Shown here piece after piece: positions 33,394 to 43,337 of a DNA stretch of 64,000 nt. This DNA is from Basidiobolus meristosporus CBS 931.73 (Eukaryota > Basidiobolomycota > Basidiobolomycetes > Basidiobolales > Basidiobolaceae), in NCBI GenBank assembly GCA_002104905.1, contig MCFE01000039.1:1-64000 (forward strand), read 5' to 3'. The position numbers and the translations under genes are program-made. A model generated the notes under the pieces. That model worked only from the letters and a program-made list of their open reading frames with translations, was not told the DNA's origin and made no database searches. Position 1 is the first letter of the stretch; each line of letters opens with the position of its first letter.

Positions 33394-33696
33394 ACCCTAT
33401 GAAATATAACTTGGTCCCATAGGTTGATCCAATCTGGATTAGCCATCAGGATCCCATAAGGAGTCAGTCATAGTACCAGCAGCTTGGAATTATTGACCCT
33501 CCTTACAATCTTATGATGGGATTGTGATGGTGTTTTGCTAATTTTACTGCCAAATAAAGTAAGAAACTTGAAGGTGGTTAGGCAGCCTTAAGACAAGAAC
33601 TGCCTGGCATTCTAGCAGTCTTAATGTGCTCTTTATTTATTTGAGCAGACCTGGCTGGTCAATACATCCAATTGCCTAATATGACAAGAAACTAGA

Positions 33697-34930
33697 TGGT
33701 GTGTGTGAGTTATGGAGTAAATCCCCTAGATCTCACACATTTGACAGCAATGCCATCCATTGTGCCTGGAGAAACCTGCTATCTTGCTGATGGCTGTGGT
33801 ATCTCCAATGCAGATAATAATATGTGCTTTTACATGACAGCCATTTACTGTTATCCCACTGGAAAGCATACAAAATTCATCCAGCAATGGATACAAGTAG
33901 CAATCCAGGTTGAGCAGTGATTTAGGCCCAGATACCAGTGAGACTACCATCAGATTATTGCTCTGATACTGTAAGATGGGCAGCAGATTCAGATTGATGA
34001 GAATCAGTGGCCAGCAGGATTTGCTGGTAGAGTACCTGTTTAATGAGAATCCATCAAGTGCCAAGGCAAAGGCATAGTCATACATACCTTCAAGGTAGCC
34101 CTTGCTTCTTAGCTGTTTGTAATGTTTGCCAACAGAAATATTAGATATGTTTGCTCTTGATTGATACTGAGTGCAGTGCTTTATAGCTTCACAATATTTG
34201 TTGAGCTGCATGAGCTTCTTTATGTTGTAAGAGTCTTGGAGATATTGGAAGTGATTTGGAGAACAAGTAGATTATGTGGTTTTCACTTAATGATTTATTG
34301 AATGTAAAAGTGGTATTTATACTTTTACCTGGTCTTGGCATTACAAACACATAGAATAGGTTAAGGAAGGTCCCAAGAACATGTGTGCAAAGTTTGGGGC
34401 TGTTTGGACAACCTTGAGAATTTTCATGTTCTGGGTACCTGGTATTTTGGTGAAAATATTCTAAGTAAATCCTGACAAGGAATTTGGTCAGTATTCTCTA
34501 GGATTTGAAGGTGATGATCTAAGTGACTAAGTTAGGTGAATATTTAGGTGGAAATACAAATTTTTACAACACTTTAGACTGTGTATTACCAGAATATATG
34601 GAGTGTGAACAATATTTTCCCCCAATGGTGGTGGATTCCAGACAAGCTGGACACCTTGCAATGGTGGCATTTTCTGATGTGAATGCCATGCAACTGTGAT
34701 CACATGCAGGTGTCAGGATGGTTTCTGGGTCATATGTTTCCAGCCACATGACAGTTGCCCACTTGAACCATGTACATGATAAGTTGCATCCCAGGATGAT
34801 TTTGGCAAGAAGTAGTAGTGAATCCTCAAAGTGCCCATTAGTGATATTAGTGGAAAAATGCCACTTCTGTAGCCACAACATCACATCATTCACCAGTAGA
34901 TGGACTACAGGGCTCACTTGACCCCACAAA
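33697..34930 (-). pseudogene. tnp2-type (CACTA/EnSpm-like) transposase fragment, copy 1
   Basis: Minus-strand frames read KSCWPLILINLNLLPILQYQ, VSGPKSLLNLDCYLYPLLDE and HIIICIGDTTAISKIAGFS, then NGWHCCQMCEI. This is the core of tnp2 transposases (P-I/L-NLPP..R, GP..P.DLD.FL.PL..EL, GD.PA....G..GHNG..PCR.C). The upstream part (34572-34930) carries a zinc-ribbon-like ATIARCPACLE. A solo LTR at 34223-34571 splits the two. It is truncated on both sides. Confidence 0.72.
34223..34571 (-). repeat. Complete solo copia-A LTR with target duplication
   Basis: 349 bp, TGTTGTAAGA...AATTTTTACAACA, in reverse orientation relative to the full-length element. CTTTA directly flanks it on both sides (34218-34222 and 34572-34576). 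It interrupts the tnp2 frame; the matching stretch near 56590 lacks it. Confidence 0.92.
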
Positions 34931-35589
34931 GTACCCTTGACATTTTTTCCATGGATGTTGTCTCATTGCATATTGGGATTTTGCTGGGATTGTGCAGTGT
35001 ACTGTTGTTTGGGGAGATAGGCTCACAATCCATCAGTGACCTGCTGCTTCTGAGCTATCACTCTGCATGCCATATTCAGAAGGCTGGGGCAAGCCTAAAG
35101 GCATCATAAACTCACCTGACTTGGTTTGCACAAGGTGACAAGTACAGCCAGGTGTTGTTATAGAAGTGTCAAGTGGCTAACAAGATGTTGATGGTACCAT
35201 AGTGACTGATGAATGGCCATATACAACTTGTGTGGAAAAACACAGGCCATGATCCTTGTAGTACTACCTATGATGTCTATGTACATCATGGCTGAGAGGC
35301 TTGCTACAATGGCCACATAGTCTTTTTTCTCTTCTCTTACAGCATTGAATCAAAGTAGTCTTGTCCATAGGGCAAACAGTATGACACTCAACAATGGAAT
35401 GCTATTATATCATTATTATGTCAGTACTCATTTGAATTTAAGACAGTCTTGTATTTGAGACATTGCACCTACATGTATGTAAGATTCAATGATGAGCTGC
35501 CATAGTAAGCATTATAGATAAAGTTATGGCATCACATACACATGTATATGTGACACCATTTCCCCTTTGATTTGACCCACTTCCATATA
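34931..35589. other. Unassigned AT-rich repeat-compartment DNA
   Basis: No conserved frame or LTR landmark recognised between the tnp2 fragment and repeat X. Confidence 0.4.
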
Positions 35590-36462
35590 TATGCCACCAA
35601 AATTAAGCAAAGTTGTCTGGTTCCCAACCAAACCCCACTGCTGGCAGCAGCAGAAGAGCAGTTGGACAGCTGCTTGCTTTAACATTTAGTGCAACCAGCA
35701 GGCCTACAACCAAAAAGGCCCTGTGGATAGTGTGCCCACTGAAGGTAATAATGCAGACTCCTCAGGCTCTCAGTCAAGTAGCCCATTGGGAATCTCTGTG
35801 GAGCCACAAGCTGACCATAGTGCTGAGGCAGATGAGAATGAAATAGGTGCAGTGGCTTATAGGATAGATGCAATGGCCCAGAAAAACCAGCAATAGTACA
35901 GAAGTAGGATGAGCAGATAATATATGTATAGCAATCAATATCCCAGGTAGAGAACTCCGTATTGTTGCTGCACAAAAAAACTCAAGTAGCTCAATGAGAC
36001 AGCCAAGAATTGAGCCATTTCTGGATGCAACAGCAGAGGAGCACTGTACACTCTTGAAGCACAAAAACAGTGCCCAAAGATAAAGCCCACAGAAACACCT
36101 ATCACAGCATGGGATGGAGAGACTGTACTTTTAATACCCAACTTCAAATATCGAAAGACATTGAAGAACTGTGAAGATGTTGATTGCAATGATAAAGAGT
36201 GGCCAAGTAATCCGGAGGCCATTAGAAGTCTGGCACAGCATCATTCCAAGGTTGGCATACCATGGGACCATTAGGAGTTTAAGGCCAGGCAAAATGCACC
36301 TGACCTGTTTCATGAGCCTTATGCTGGATCCAAGCAAACAAACAGATTTTGGCCCAGCACTGGTATGCTAAGAGAGTGTCTCAAGAATAACAGAAACTAT
36401 CAAATGCATAAGAGCAAGGGTGTCATGGTTAAAAGCTAGTGGCTTCATCAAGAGCTTGTAAC
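35590..36462 (+). repeat. Repeat family X, copy 1 left part
   Basis: This aligns by eye with 51310-52330. Both contain AAGTTGTC.GGTTC.CAACCAA.CCCCACTG, GCAGCAGAAG, GGACA.CTGCTTGCTTTAACATT, GGTGCAGT.GCT.ATAGGAT and ATCCCAGGTAGAG. Frames are short and broken; a polar, Gln/Ser-rich gag-like product is possible but unrecognised. It is interrupted at 36462 by the full-length copia-A element and continues at 41154. Confidence 0.6.
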
Positions 36463-36811
36463 TGTTGTAAAAATTTGTATTTCCACCTAAATATTCACCT
36501 AACTTAGTCACTTAGATCATCACCTTCAAATCCTAGAGAATACTGACCAAATTCCTTGTCAGGATTTACTTAGAATATTTTCACCAAAATACCAGGTACC
36601 CTGAGCAAGAAAATTCTCAAAGCTGTCCAAACAGCCCCAAACTTTGCACACATGTTCTTGGGACCTTTCTTAACCTATTCTACATGTTTGTTATGCCAAG
36701 ACCAGGTAAAAGTATAAATACTACTTTTACAATCAATAAATCATTAAGTGAAAACCACATAATCTACTTGTTCTCCCAATCACTTCCAATATCTCCAAGA
36801 CTTTTACAACA
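36463..36811 (+). repeat. copia-A 5' LTR
   Basis: Starts TGTTGTAAAA and ends TTTTACAACA, a perfect 10-bp terminal inversion. TATAAATAC and AATAAATCA near the 3' end are candidate promoter and polyadenylation elements. Confidence 0.95.
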
Positions 36812-36823
36812 GGTTATGAGCCC
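36812..36823 (+). promoter_or_regulatory. Primer-binding site, initiator tRNA-Met anticodon arm
   Basis: GGTTATGAGCCC follows the LTR with no gap. Its reverse complement GGGCTCATAACC equals the anticodon stem-loop of initiator tRNA-Met, as in half-tRNA priming described for Drosophila copia and yeast Ty5. Confidence 0.85.
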
Positions 36824-39800
36824 CAAGCTGTCACTCTCTGCAATGTCTACTACTGCTATTACTGGAATTTTTCCCTCTGCTGAAAAGTTGGATGGATCTA
36901 ACTACCAAGTGTGGAAGGTGAAGATGAAGATGCTGCTACAAGAAAGAGGCCTTTGGGATATTGTCATGGGAGAAGAATGCCCTCCTAAAAACGTGGGAGA
37001 GGAAGCCTTGAAGTACCAGAAGAAAGAACAAAGTGCCTTTAACTGCATTTGCCTTAATGTCAAGGACAAATTGCTAATTCAATGCTCAAGAGCAAAAACG
37101 GCAAAGAATGCCTGGAAGGCATTAGAAGACACCTACCAGTCATGTTCAGCTGCCAAGAAAATGTATGTGAGACAAAAATTCTTTACTACAAAGATGCTGC
37201 CAGGAGAAGAAATGAAAAATCTAATTAACAGAATTACCCTGCTGGTAGATGAGATGGAATCTGTGGGAATACCAACTACTGATGAGGATGTGATAGTTAC
37301 CATCCTGAATAGCCTGACAGACAAGTTTCAGGGCCTTGTATCAGCCCTAGAGTCCAGAACTGAAGATTTGACCTTATATTACGTATATGGAAGGCTCCTG
37401 GATGAAGAATTAAGAAAATCAAGCGCCAATAAGAAGGAAGAAGAAAATGCTTTAATAAGCAATGATAACAAACAAAGGAGGTACCCAAGACCCTACAAAG
37501 GCAACAGCAACCTGTTTTGTAACTACGGCAAAAGGAAAGGACACACATCATACCGGTGTCTCAAAAAGAAAGATAATCTGCAAAAGAAGCCTGAATATGG
37601 AAATGCTGCAACAACTGAAGATAGACTATTCATATCTGCACTAAATATGACCACAAACAAGGATTCTCAGACGTGGTATATTGACTCTGGAGCTTCTCAA
37701 CACTTTACACACCAAAAAGAACTTTTTACCCAATATCAAGAAATTCCAATTAAGAAGGTTTTCATGGGTGACAATAGAACACTTGATGCAGTGGGAGAAG
37801 GAACTATCCAAGTAAACCTTAGAAGCAGTGAAGGAAGCCATACACTGACCTTTAAAGAAGTACTCTATGTACCAGAAATAGCCAAGAACCTACTCTCTGT
37901 AAGCAAGGCCACAGCAGAAGGACTCAGTTTCAGTTTTGACAATTCTGGATGCAGGATCACTGATCAAAATGGTGCCCATATTGCTTTGGGCATCAGAGAT
38001 CAGAATCTATACAAGTTGACTTATATTCCATCATATTTGGAAGCCAATATAAGTAACTTGAATGAAGAAACACCAATGCTTTGGCACAGGAGATTTGGAC
38101 ACATCAATTTTGATTACTTGCGTAACATGATCAAAGATCAGCTAATTTCTGGAGTGAAAATTGACCCCCCAGCTAATTTGGAGTACTGTGAAGCCTGCAC
38201 ATATGGGAAACAAGCCAGACAACTGTTCAAGAGCTCTGGGTTAATCAAAACTAAGAAAAAATTAGATCTAATTCACTCAGATCTGTGTGGACCTATGCAA
38301 AATTTATCCTTAGGCGGGATGAAGTATCTAATCACTTTTATTGATGATTATACAAGATACACATGGGTCTACTTCATGGAGAGAAAGGAAGAAGCTCTGT
38401 CTAAGTTCAGGGAGTTTAAAGCCATGGTGGAGAGAGAAACTGGTGAAAAAATCGAGAAAATAGGCTCTTACAATGGTGGAGAATATACCTCAGAACTATT
38501 CATCCACTTCTGCAAAATTCATGGGATAAAGCAAGAGACTACTGTACCATACTCCCCACAGCAAAATGGAGTAGCAGAACAAGCTAACAGATCAATAATT
38601 GATATGGCAAGATCTATGATCCATGATCAAAAATTATCCTATGATTTTTGGGCGGAATCAGTTGCCACTGCTGTATATCTTAAAAATAGGAGTTATAACA
38701 GAATACTTTGTGATTCTACTCCATTTGAAGCATGGCATGGATACAGACCAAGTGCAGAACATCTAAGAATATTTGGGTGTACAGCATATGCCAAAACACT
38801 GGCCGGAGATCAGTCAAAATTTGAGCCAAAAAGTGTAAAATGCATATTTTTGGGCTACTGCAATGAGAGTAAGGCATACAGACTCTACAATACCAAAGCA
38901 AAGAAGCTTATCAAGTCCAGGGATGTGTTGTTTGATGAAAATTCAAAATTTTCACAAAAAATGACATCAGATGATGACAAAAATTTGATCTCAAGTCCAC
39001 CAATTGTCAGGATTGAATCAGAGCAAAACAATGAAAATTTTTTCATTCCAGAGGACTCTACAACCGTGGTTCAGCCAGAATCAGTGCCCAGGAATATCCC
39101 AGAAGTGATCATTCCAGTATCAAATGCCCGGAGATCAAATCGGACAAGAAATAGCCCAAATTACTATATTAATGAGGGTACAAACTTGGCCTATGCCTAT
39201 TCAGTCCATATTGATGAACCCCAGACTGTAAAAGAGGCCCTAAATAGCCCTCAGACAAAGTTTTGGAGATCTGCAATGACTGAGGAATATCAGGCCCTGA
39301 TGGAAAATCAAACTTGGGACTTAGTCAAATTACCAATCAACCAAAAATCAATGGGATGCAGATGGGTCTTCACAACAAAATACAAGGCTGATGGTACAAT
39401 TGAAAGATGCAAAGCAAGACTTGTAGCCAAAGGATACTCTCAAACAAAAGGACTTGACTATACTGAGACCTTTGCACCGGTAGCCAAGTTTAATTCCATC
39501 AGATTAATATTGGCTATTGCAGCCAAATATAAGTTTTTTATTCATCAAATGGATGTAAAAACTGCATTTTTGAATGGAGAACTTGATGAGGACATGTATA
39601 TGGACCAGCCTGATGGGTTTGTTGACCAAGATAACCGCCATTTGGTCTGCAAGCTTAAAAAGTCACTATATGGTCTCAAACAATCACCAAGAGCCTGGAA
39701 TTGCAAGATAGATTCTTATTTGGAATCTTTGAGTTTCAAAAGGAGAAATGCTGACTATAGTATATACTATAAGCCAGATAGAGCAAATCCAGTTCTATTA

Positions 39801-40565
39801 GCTCTATATGTGGATGATCTTATTATAGCCGCCAATAACCTAGAAACATTGGAAGAAACTAAATCCAGCCTATCTAAGGAGTTCAAGATGTCTGATTTAG
39901 GAGAACTTAGTTACTACTTAGGGATTAAGCTCTCCATAGACAAAAGTACCCAGACTATCACCCTAAGCCAATCCAAGTATATTCAAGATATACTAAAGAA
40001 GTACCCAATGGAAGACTGTAAACCGGCAGCTACCCCAATGGAGACAAACCTTAACTTGGTCAAAACTCAACCAAATCAAGAGAGCTTGGTGCCATCTGAG
40101 AGCCCTGACTTTTCTTATCAATCTATGGTCAGCAGTCTGATGTATATCATGCTTGGAACACGTCCAGATATCTCATATTCAGTGGGAGTTGTCAGCCAAC
40201 ATAATCAGAATTATGGATCTGATCATATTGCAGCAGTTAAGCAAATTTTTAGATACCTAAAAGGAACTGCTGATATCTGCTTAAGATACACTTATAAGGA
40301 TTCAGAACAGGATCTTGTGGGATACTCTGATGCTGATTGGGGACAAAATTTGGAAGACAGAAGATCCACCACAGGATACACCTTTCTTTACTGTAAAGGA
40401 GCAATATCATGGAATTCAAGAAAGCAAACAACCATAGCACTCTCTACTACAGAGGCAGAGTATATGGCAGCCTGTGAAGCTACAAAAGAAGCAATGTGGT
40501 TAAGAAAGCTCTTTGCAGATTTAGGCCTATGTCAAAAAAACGCCTATTACTTTATTTCAAGATAA
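36816..40565 (+). CDS. copia-A Gag-Pol polyprotein, frameshifted in RNase H
   Basis: One frame of 1249 residues from an ATG that lies within the primer-binding site. Order: Gag (SAEKLDGSNYQVWKVKMKML), zinc knuckle, protease (WYIDSGASQHF), GAG-pre-integrase (LWHRRFGHINFDYL), integrase core (DLIHSDLCGPM; YSPQQNGVAEQANRSI), RT (CRWVFTTKYKADGTIERCKA; ALYVDDLIIAANN, YxDD intact) and RNase H (GYSDADWGQN; TTEAEYMA). Three defects are visible. The knuckle reads FCNYGKRKGH, lacking the second Cys. The integrase strand reads GSYNGGEY where the family has SDNGGE. A run of seven A at 40534-40540 shifts the frame, so about 85 terminal residues continue only in another frame up to 40788. Confidence 0.92.
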   Translation: MSPKLSLSAMSTTAITGIFPSAEKLDGSNYQVWKVKMKMLLQERGLWDIVMGEECPPKNVGEEALKYQKKEQSAFNCICLNVKDKLLIQCSRAKTAKNAWKALEDTYQSCSAAKKMYVRQKFFTTKMLPGEEMKNLINRITLLVDEMESVGIPTTDEDVIVTILNSLTDKFQGLVSALESRTEDLTLYYVYGRLLDEELRKSSANKKEEENALISNDNKQRRYPRPYKGNSNLFCNYGKRKGHTSYRCLKKKDNLQKKPEYGNAATTEDRLFISALNMTTNKDSQTWYIDSGASQHFTHQKELFTQYQEIPIKKVFMGDNRTLDAVGEGTIQVNLRSSEGSHTLTFKEVLYVPEIAKNLLSVSKATAEGLSFSFDNSGCRITDQNGAHIALGIRDQNLYKLTYIPSYLEANISNLNEETPMLWHRRFGHINFDYLRNMIKDQLISGVKIDPPANLEYCEACTYGKQARQLFKSSGLIKTKKKLDLIHSDLCGPMQNLSLGGMKYLITFIDDYTRYTWVYFMERKEEALSKFREFKAMVERETGEKIEKIGSYNGGEYTSELFIHFCKIHGIKQETTVPYSPQQNGVAEQANRSIIDMARSMIHDQKLSYDFWAESVATAVYLKNRSYNRILCDSTPFEAWHGYRPSAEHLRIFGCTAYAKTLAGDQSKFEPKSVKCIFLGYCNESKAYRLYNTKAKKLIKSRDVLFDENSKFSQKMTSDDDKNLISSPPIVRIESEQNNENFFIPEDSTTVVQPESVPRNIPEVIIPVSNARRSNRTRNSPNYYINEGTNLAYAYSVHIDEPQTVKEALNSPQTKFWRSAMTEEYQALMENQTWDLVKLPINQKSMGCRWVFTTKYKADGTIERCKARLVAKGYSQTKGLDYTETFAPVAKFNSIRLILAIAAKYKFFIHQMDVKTAFLNGELDEDMYMDQPDGFVDQDNRHLVCKLKKSLYGLKQSPRAWNCKIDSYLESLSFKRRNADYSIYYKPDRANPVLLALYVDDLIIAANNLETLEETKSSLSKEFKMSDLGELSYYLGIKLSIDKSTQTITLSQSKYIQDILKKYPMEDCKPAATPMETNLNLVKTQPNQESLVPSESPDFSYQSMVSSLMYIMLGTRPDISYSVGVVSQHNQNYGSDHIAAVKQIFRYLKGTADICLRYTYKDSEQDLVGYSDADWGQNLEDRRSTTGYTFLYCKGAISWNSRKQTTIALSTTEAEYMAACEATKEAMWLRKLFADLGLCQKNAYYFISR

Positions 40566-40789
40566 TCAAGGATGTATACAATTAGGTAGAAATCCAGCTT
40601 TTCATGCTACAACCAAGCACATAGATATTAGACATCATTTCATACGTGAAGCTATAGAGAATAACTTAGTTAGCTTAGTTTACTGTCCTACAGATGAAAT
40701 GATTGCAGACATATTTACCAAACCATTAGCTAGAGACAAGTGTGAATATCTTAGGTCAAAATTAGGACTAATCAGTATGAACATTTAAC

Positions 40790-40799
40790 TGAGTGGGAG
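40790..40799 (+). promoter_or_regulatory. Polypurine tract
   Basis: TGAGTGGGAG abuts the 3' LTR. The same motif precedes the 3' LTR of the second copy near 50170. Confidence 0.8.
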
Positions 40800-41148
40800 T
40801 GTTGTAAAAATTTGTATTTCCACCTAAATATTCACCTAACTTAGTCACTTAGATCATCACCTTCAAATCCTAGAGAATACTGACCAAATTCCTTGTCAGG
40901 ATTTACTTAGAATATTTTCACCAAAATACCAGGTACCCTGAACAAGAAAATTCTCAAAGTTGTCCAAACAGCCCCAAACTTTACACACATGTTCTTGGGA
41001 CCTTCCTTAACCTATTCTACGTGTTTGTTATGCCAAGACCAGGTAAAAGTATAAATACTACTTTTACAATCAATAAATCATTAAGTGAAAACCACATAAT
41101 CTACTTATTCTCCCAATCACTTCCAATATCTCCAAGACTCTTACAACA
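40800..41148 (+). repeat. copia-A 3' LTR
   Basis: 349 bp, about 98% identical to the 5' LTR by eye; the seven differences noted are all transitions. Followed by the GTAAC target duplication. Confidence 0.95.
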
Positions 41149-41152
41149 GTAA

Positions 41153-41771
41153 CAGGCAGGGCTGGAAGCTCTAAAGAATTGGCAAAGATATGTCAGGTAG
41201 CCAGAATTGTGCCAGTTAGGGACAGACAGGCAGAAACAGATGCATCAGTGCAGCATAGATCAAGATGAAAACAAAGTAAGATACAAGAAGCACTGAGTTA
41301 CAGTAGCAGTGAAGGACTGGACCATGATAGAAGCCCTCAGCATTTTCTGGGACCTGCAACAAGTAGGGCTGGAAGTTCTCAACAAGTAGCAAAGAGGCTT
41401 CAGGTTACCAATAGAGTGCCTGCAAGGGACAAGCAGGCAAAAATGGATGCACCAGCTTAGAATTCATCATGGAGAAAACAAGGTACAATAAAGGAAGCCC
41501 TTGGTCATAGTAGCTGTGAAGCAATGACAGTGATAAAAACCTATAGCTTTCTCAGGAGCCTGTCACAAGCAGGGCTGATGGCTCCAAGCAGGAGTCAAGG
41601 AAACATTAGGTTGCCAGGAAAGTACTGGCAAAGTACAGGCAGAAAATATGGATTCACCAGTGCAGCATTCATCAAGGATAAAATAGAGTAAAATACAGGG
41701 AGCACTCAGTCAAAATAGCAGTGAAAGACTTGGCAGGGATAAAGATAAAGGTCAAGAGAAAAAGCTGTACC
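41153..41771 (+). repeat. Three-unit 206-bp tandem array
   Basis: Units start at about 41153, 41360 and 41566 with CAGGCAGGGCTGGAAGCT, CAAGTAGGGCTGGAAGTT and CAAGCAGGGCTGATGGCT. Each later contains AGGCAGAAA..GGATKCACCAGT and TAGCAGTGAA-like blocks at the same offsets. Units are diverged to roughly three quarters identity by eye. Confidence 0.75.
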
Positions 41772-42340
41772 CAAGCCAGAGAGAGGGAAGCAAGAGAAAA
41801 AAGCTGGAGCTCTCACCAGTTAATGCTGTCAGCCCAGAACAGGCTAAATCCCATCATAGCCAAGAAGAGTCATCAACAAGACAAAAGCTGTTTTCTCAAG
41901 TCTTGGAAGTACAGCCATTTGAGTTACACTCCAGTGAGATAGATGAGTTTGCAGAGAAAAGCAATTTGTATACTAATGCCTCCCGATCCTCCACTGTAGA
42001 CACAGTGGAAATCCCATAGACAGACAAAGCAACAATGTCAATAACTCAAACAACTATTACAATGCCTAAATTGGAATTTTGGAACATTAATAGGCACACC
42101 ATGAGGTTGCAGCACTTCCTCAAGAGCAGTGCTCAAGAAAATACATTCAAATATTGCAAGGATTTATTGCAAAGACTGCCATACAAGGTGCTGGCCCTTG
42201 CAGTGCTGGCTGAAGACCAGGATGTAGAGAAGCAGTGAATGAACTGTGGCACAAAGCTGCAGAGTTCCTGCCAAAGTTGTGGAAAAAGGGTGTTACAGCA
42301 GAAATACTTATTGAATAGTGGATTTTAATGGAGTTACTTG
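41154..42340 (+). repeat. Repeat family X, copy 1 right part
   Basis: Continuation of the repeat split by the copia-A insertion. It begins with a 206-bp tandem array and continues with polar coding-like sequence (frames with MPKLEFWNINRHTMRLQHFL) that is interrupted by stops. The product is not recognised; gag-like is a guess. Confidence 0.5.
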
Positions 42341-42646
42341 TTGAGTGTTGGGTTGGGCTTAATGTTGGTGTTGGGTGTAGGGACTTGTATAGGTCAATAC
42401 AATTGGAAATTGAGGTACAACTCAATTTTCATTGATCAGAAAGTGAGATAATTGGCAAAAGATCAATCAAAAGCCACTCATGTATAGTTGTGATGAGAAA
42501 TTTTGACCAGGTTTTTTGTGAAATCTGGGGTGCCATTGTTTTTTAATGGTCTTTGCACATTGTCCTTACAAAATCAATGCCTCTTAGTCATGGGACTTTA
42601 ATTCTGTGACAGCCTTTTGGTGGGGTCATTACAATTATTTTTTATA

Positions 42647-43330
42647 GGCAGAAGGATACTATTTCCACATTCAATCAATCTCCTAGTGAGAACCACATAA
42701 TCTGATTATTCTCCCAACTACTTCCAACCACTCTAAGACTCTTCCAACTGGTTATCAGCCATCAGCTGTCACTTTCTGGAATATTTATCACAGCTGTTAC
42801 TGGAATTTTCTCCTCTGTTAAACGTTGGATGGATATGACTGCTAAGTCTGGTAAATGAAGATGAAGATGTTGCTAAGCAATAGAAGCCTTTGCAATGTTG
42901 TTATGTTATGCCCTCCTGAATGTGTAGGAGAAGAAGCCTTAAGTACCAGAGGAAAAAACAAAGCACCTGTGACTGTATTTGTCTTGATATTAAGGACAAG
43001 TTGCTAATTCAATGCTCAAGAGCAAAGCAACAAAGACTGCCTGCAAGGCATTAGAAGACACCTACCACTCATGCTCAGCTGCTAGAAATTGTATCTTAGA
43101 CAAAAATTTCTTACTGCAGGGATGGTCCCAGCATAAAGGATGAAAAATCTAAGTTACAGAATACACAGTTGGCTAAAGAGATGGGACAATCAGCAAATGA
43201 GACACCAAAGAAGCTATGATAGTACCCATGTGAATAATCTGACAGGTAGGCTTCAGGAACTTGTATCAATTCTTGAGTTATCAACCAAAGCTCAGACTTT
43301 AAATGCCTGTATGGAAGGCTCATGAATGAA
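42647..43330 (+). mobile_element. copia-A remnant: LTR end plus gag
   Basis: An LTR 3' fragment (42647-42750, ending CTCTTCCAACT) is followed by a decayed primer site GGTTATCAGCC and gag with many stops (GCTGTTACTGGAATTTTC, TTGGATGGATATGACTG). The rest of the element is missing; another copy starts directly after it. Confidence 0.75.
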
Positions 43331-43337
43331 GAATCAA

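Larger units (their letters stand above)
36463..41148 (+). mobile_element. Full-length Ty1/copia retrotransposon, copia-A
   Basis: 4686 bp with two 349-bp LTRs differing at about seven positions, a 5-bp target duplication GTAAC (36458-36462 and 41149-41153), a primer-binding site, a polypurine tract and one long gag-pol frame in copia order (gag, protease, integrase, RT, RNase H). It inserted into repeat X. It is the youngest and most complete element in the window but has three likely inactivating changes (see CDS). Confidence 0.95.

Noticed and set aside
36684-36815. Extension of the gag-pol frame into the LTR
   Set aside because: This part lies within the LTR; the first plausible start codon of the internal transcript is at 36816.
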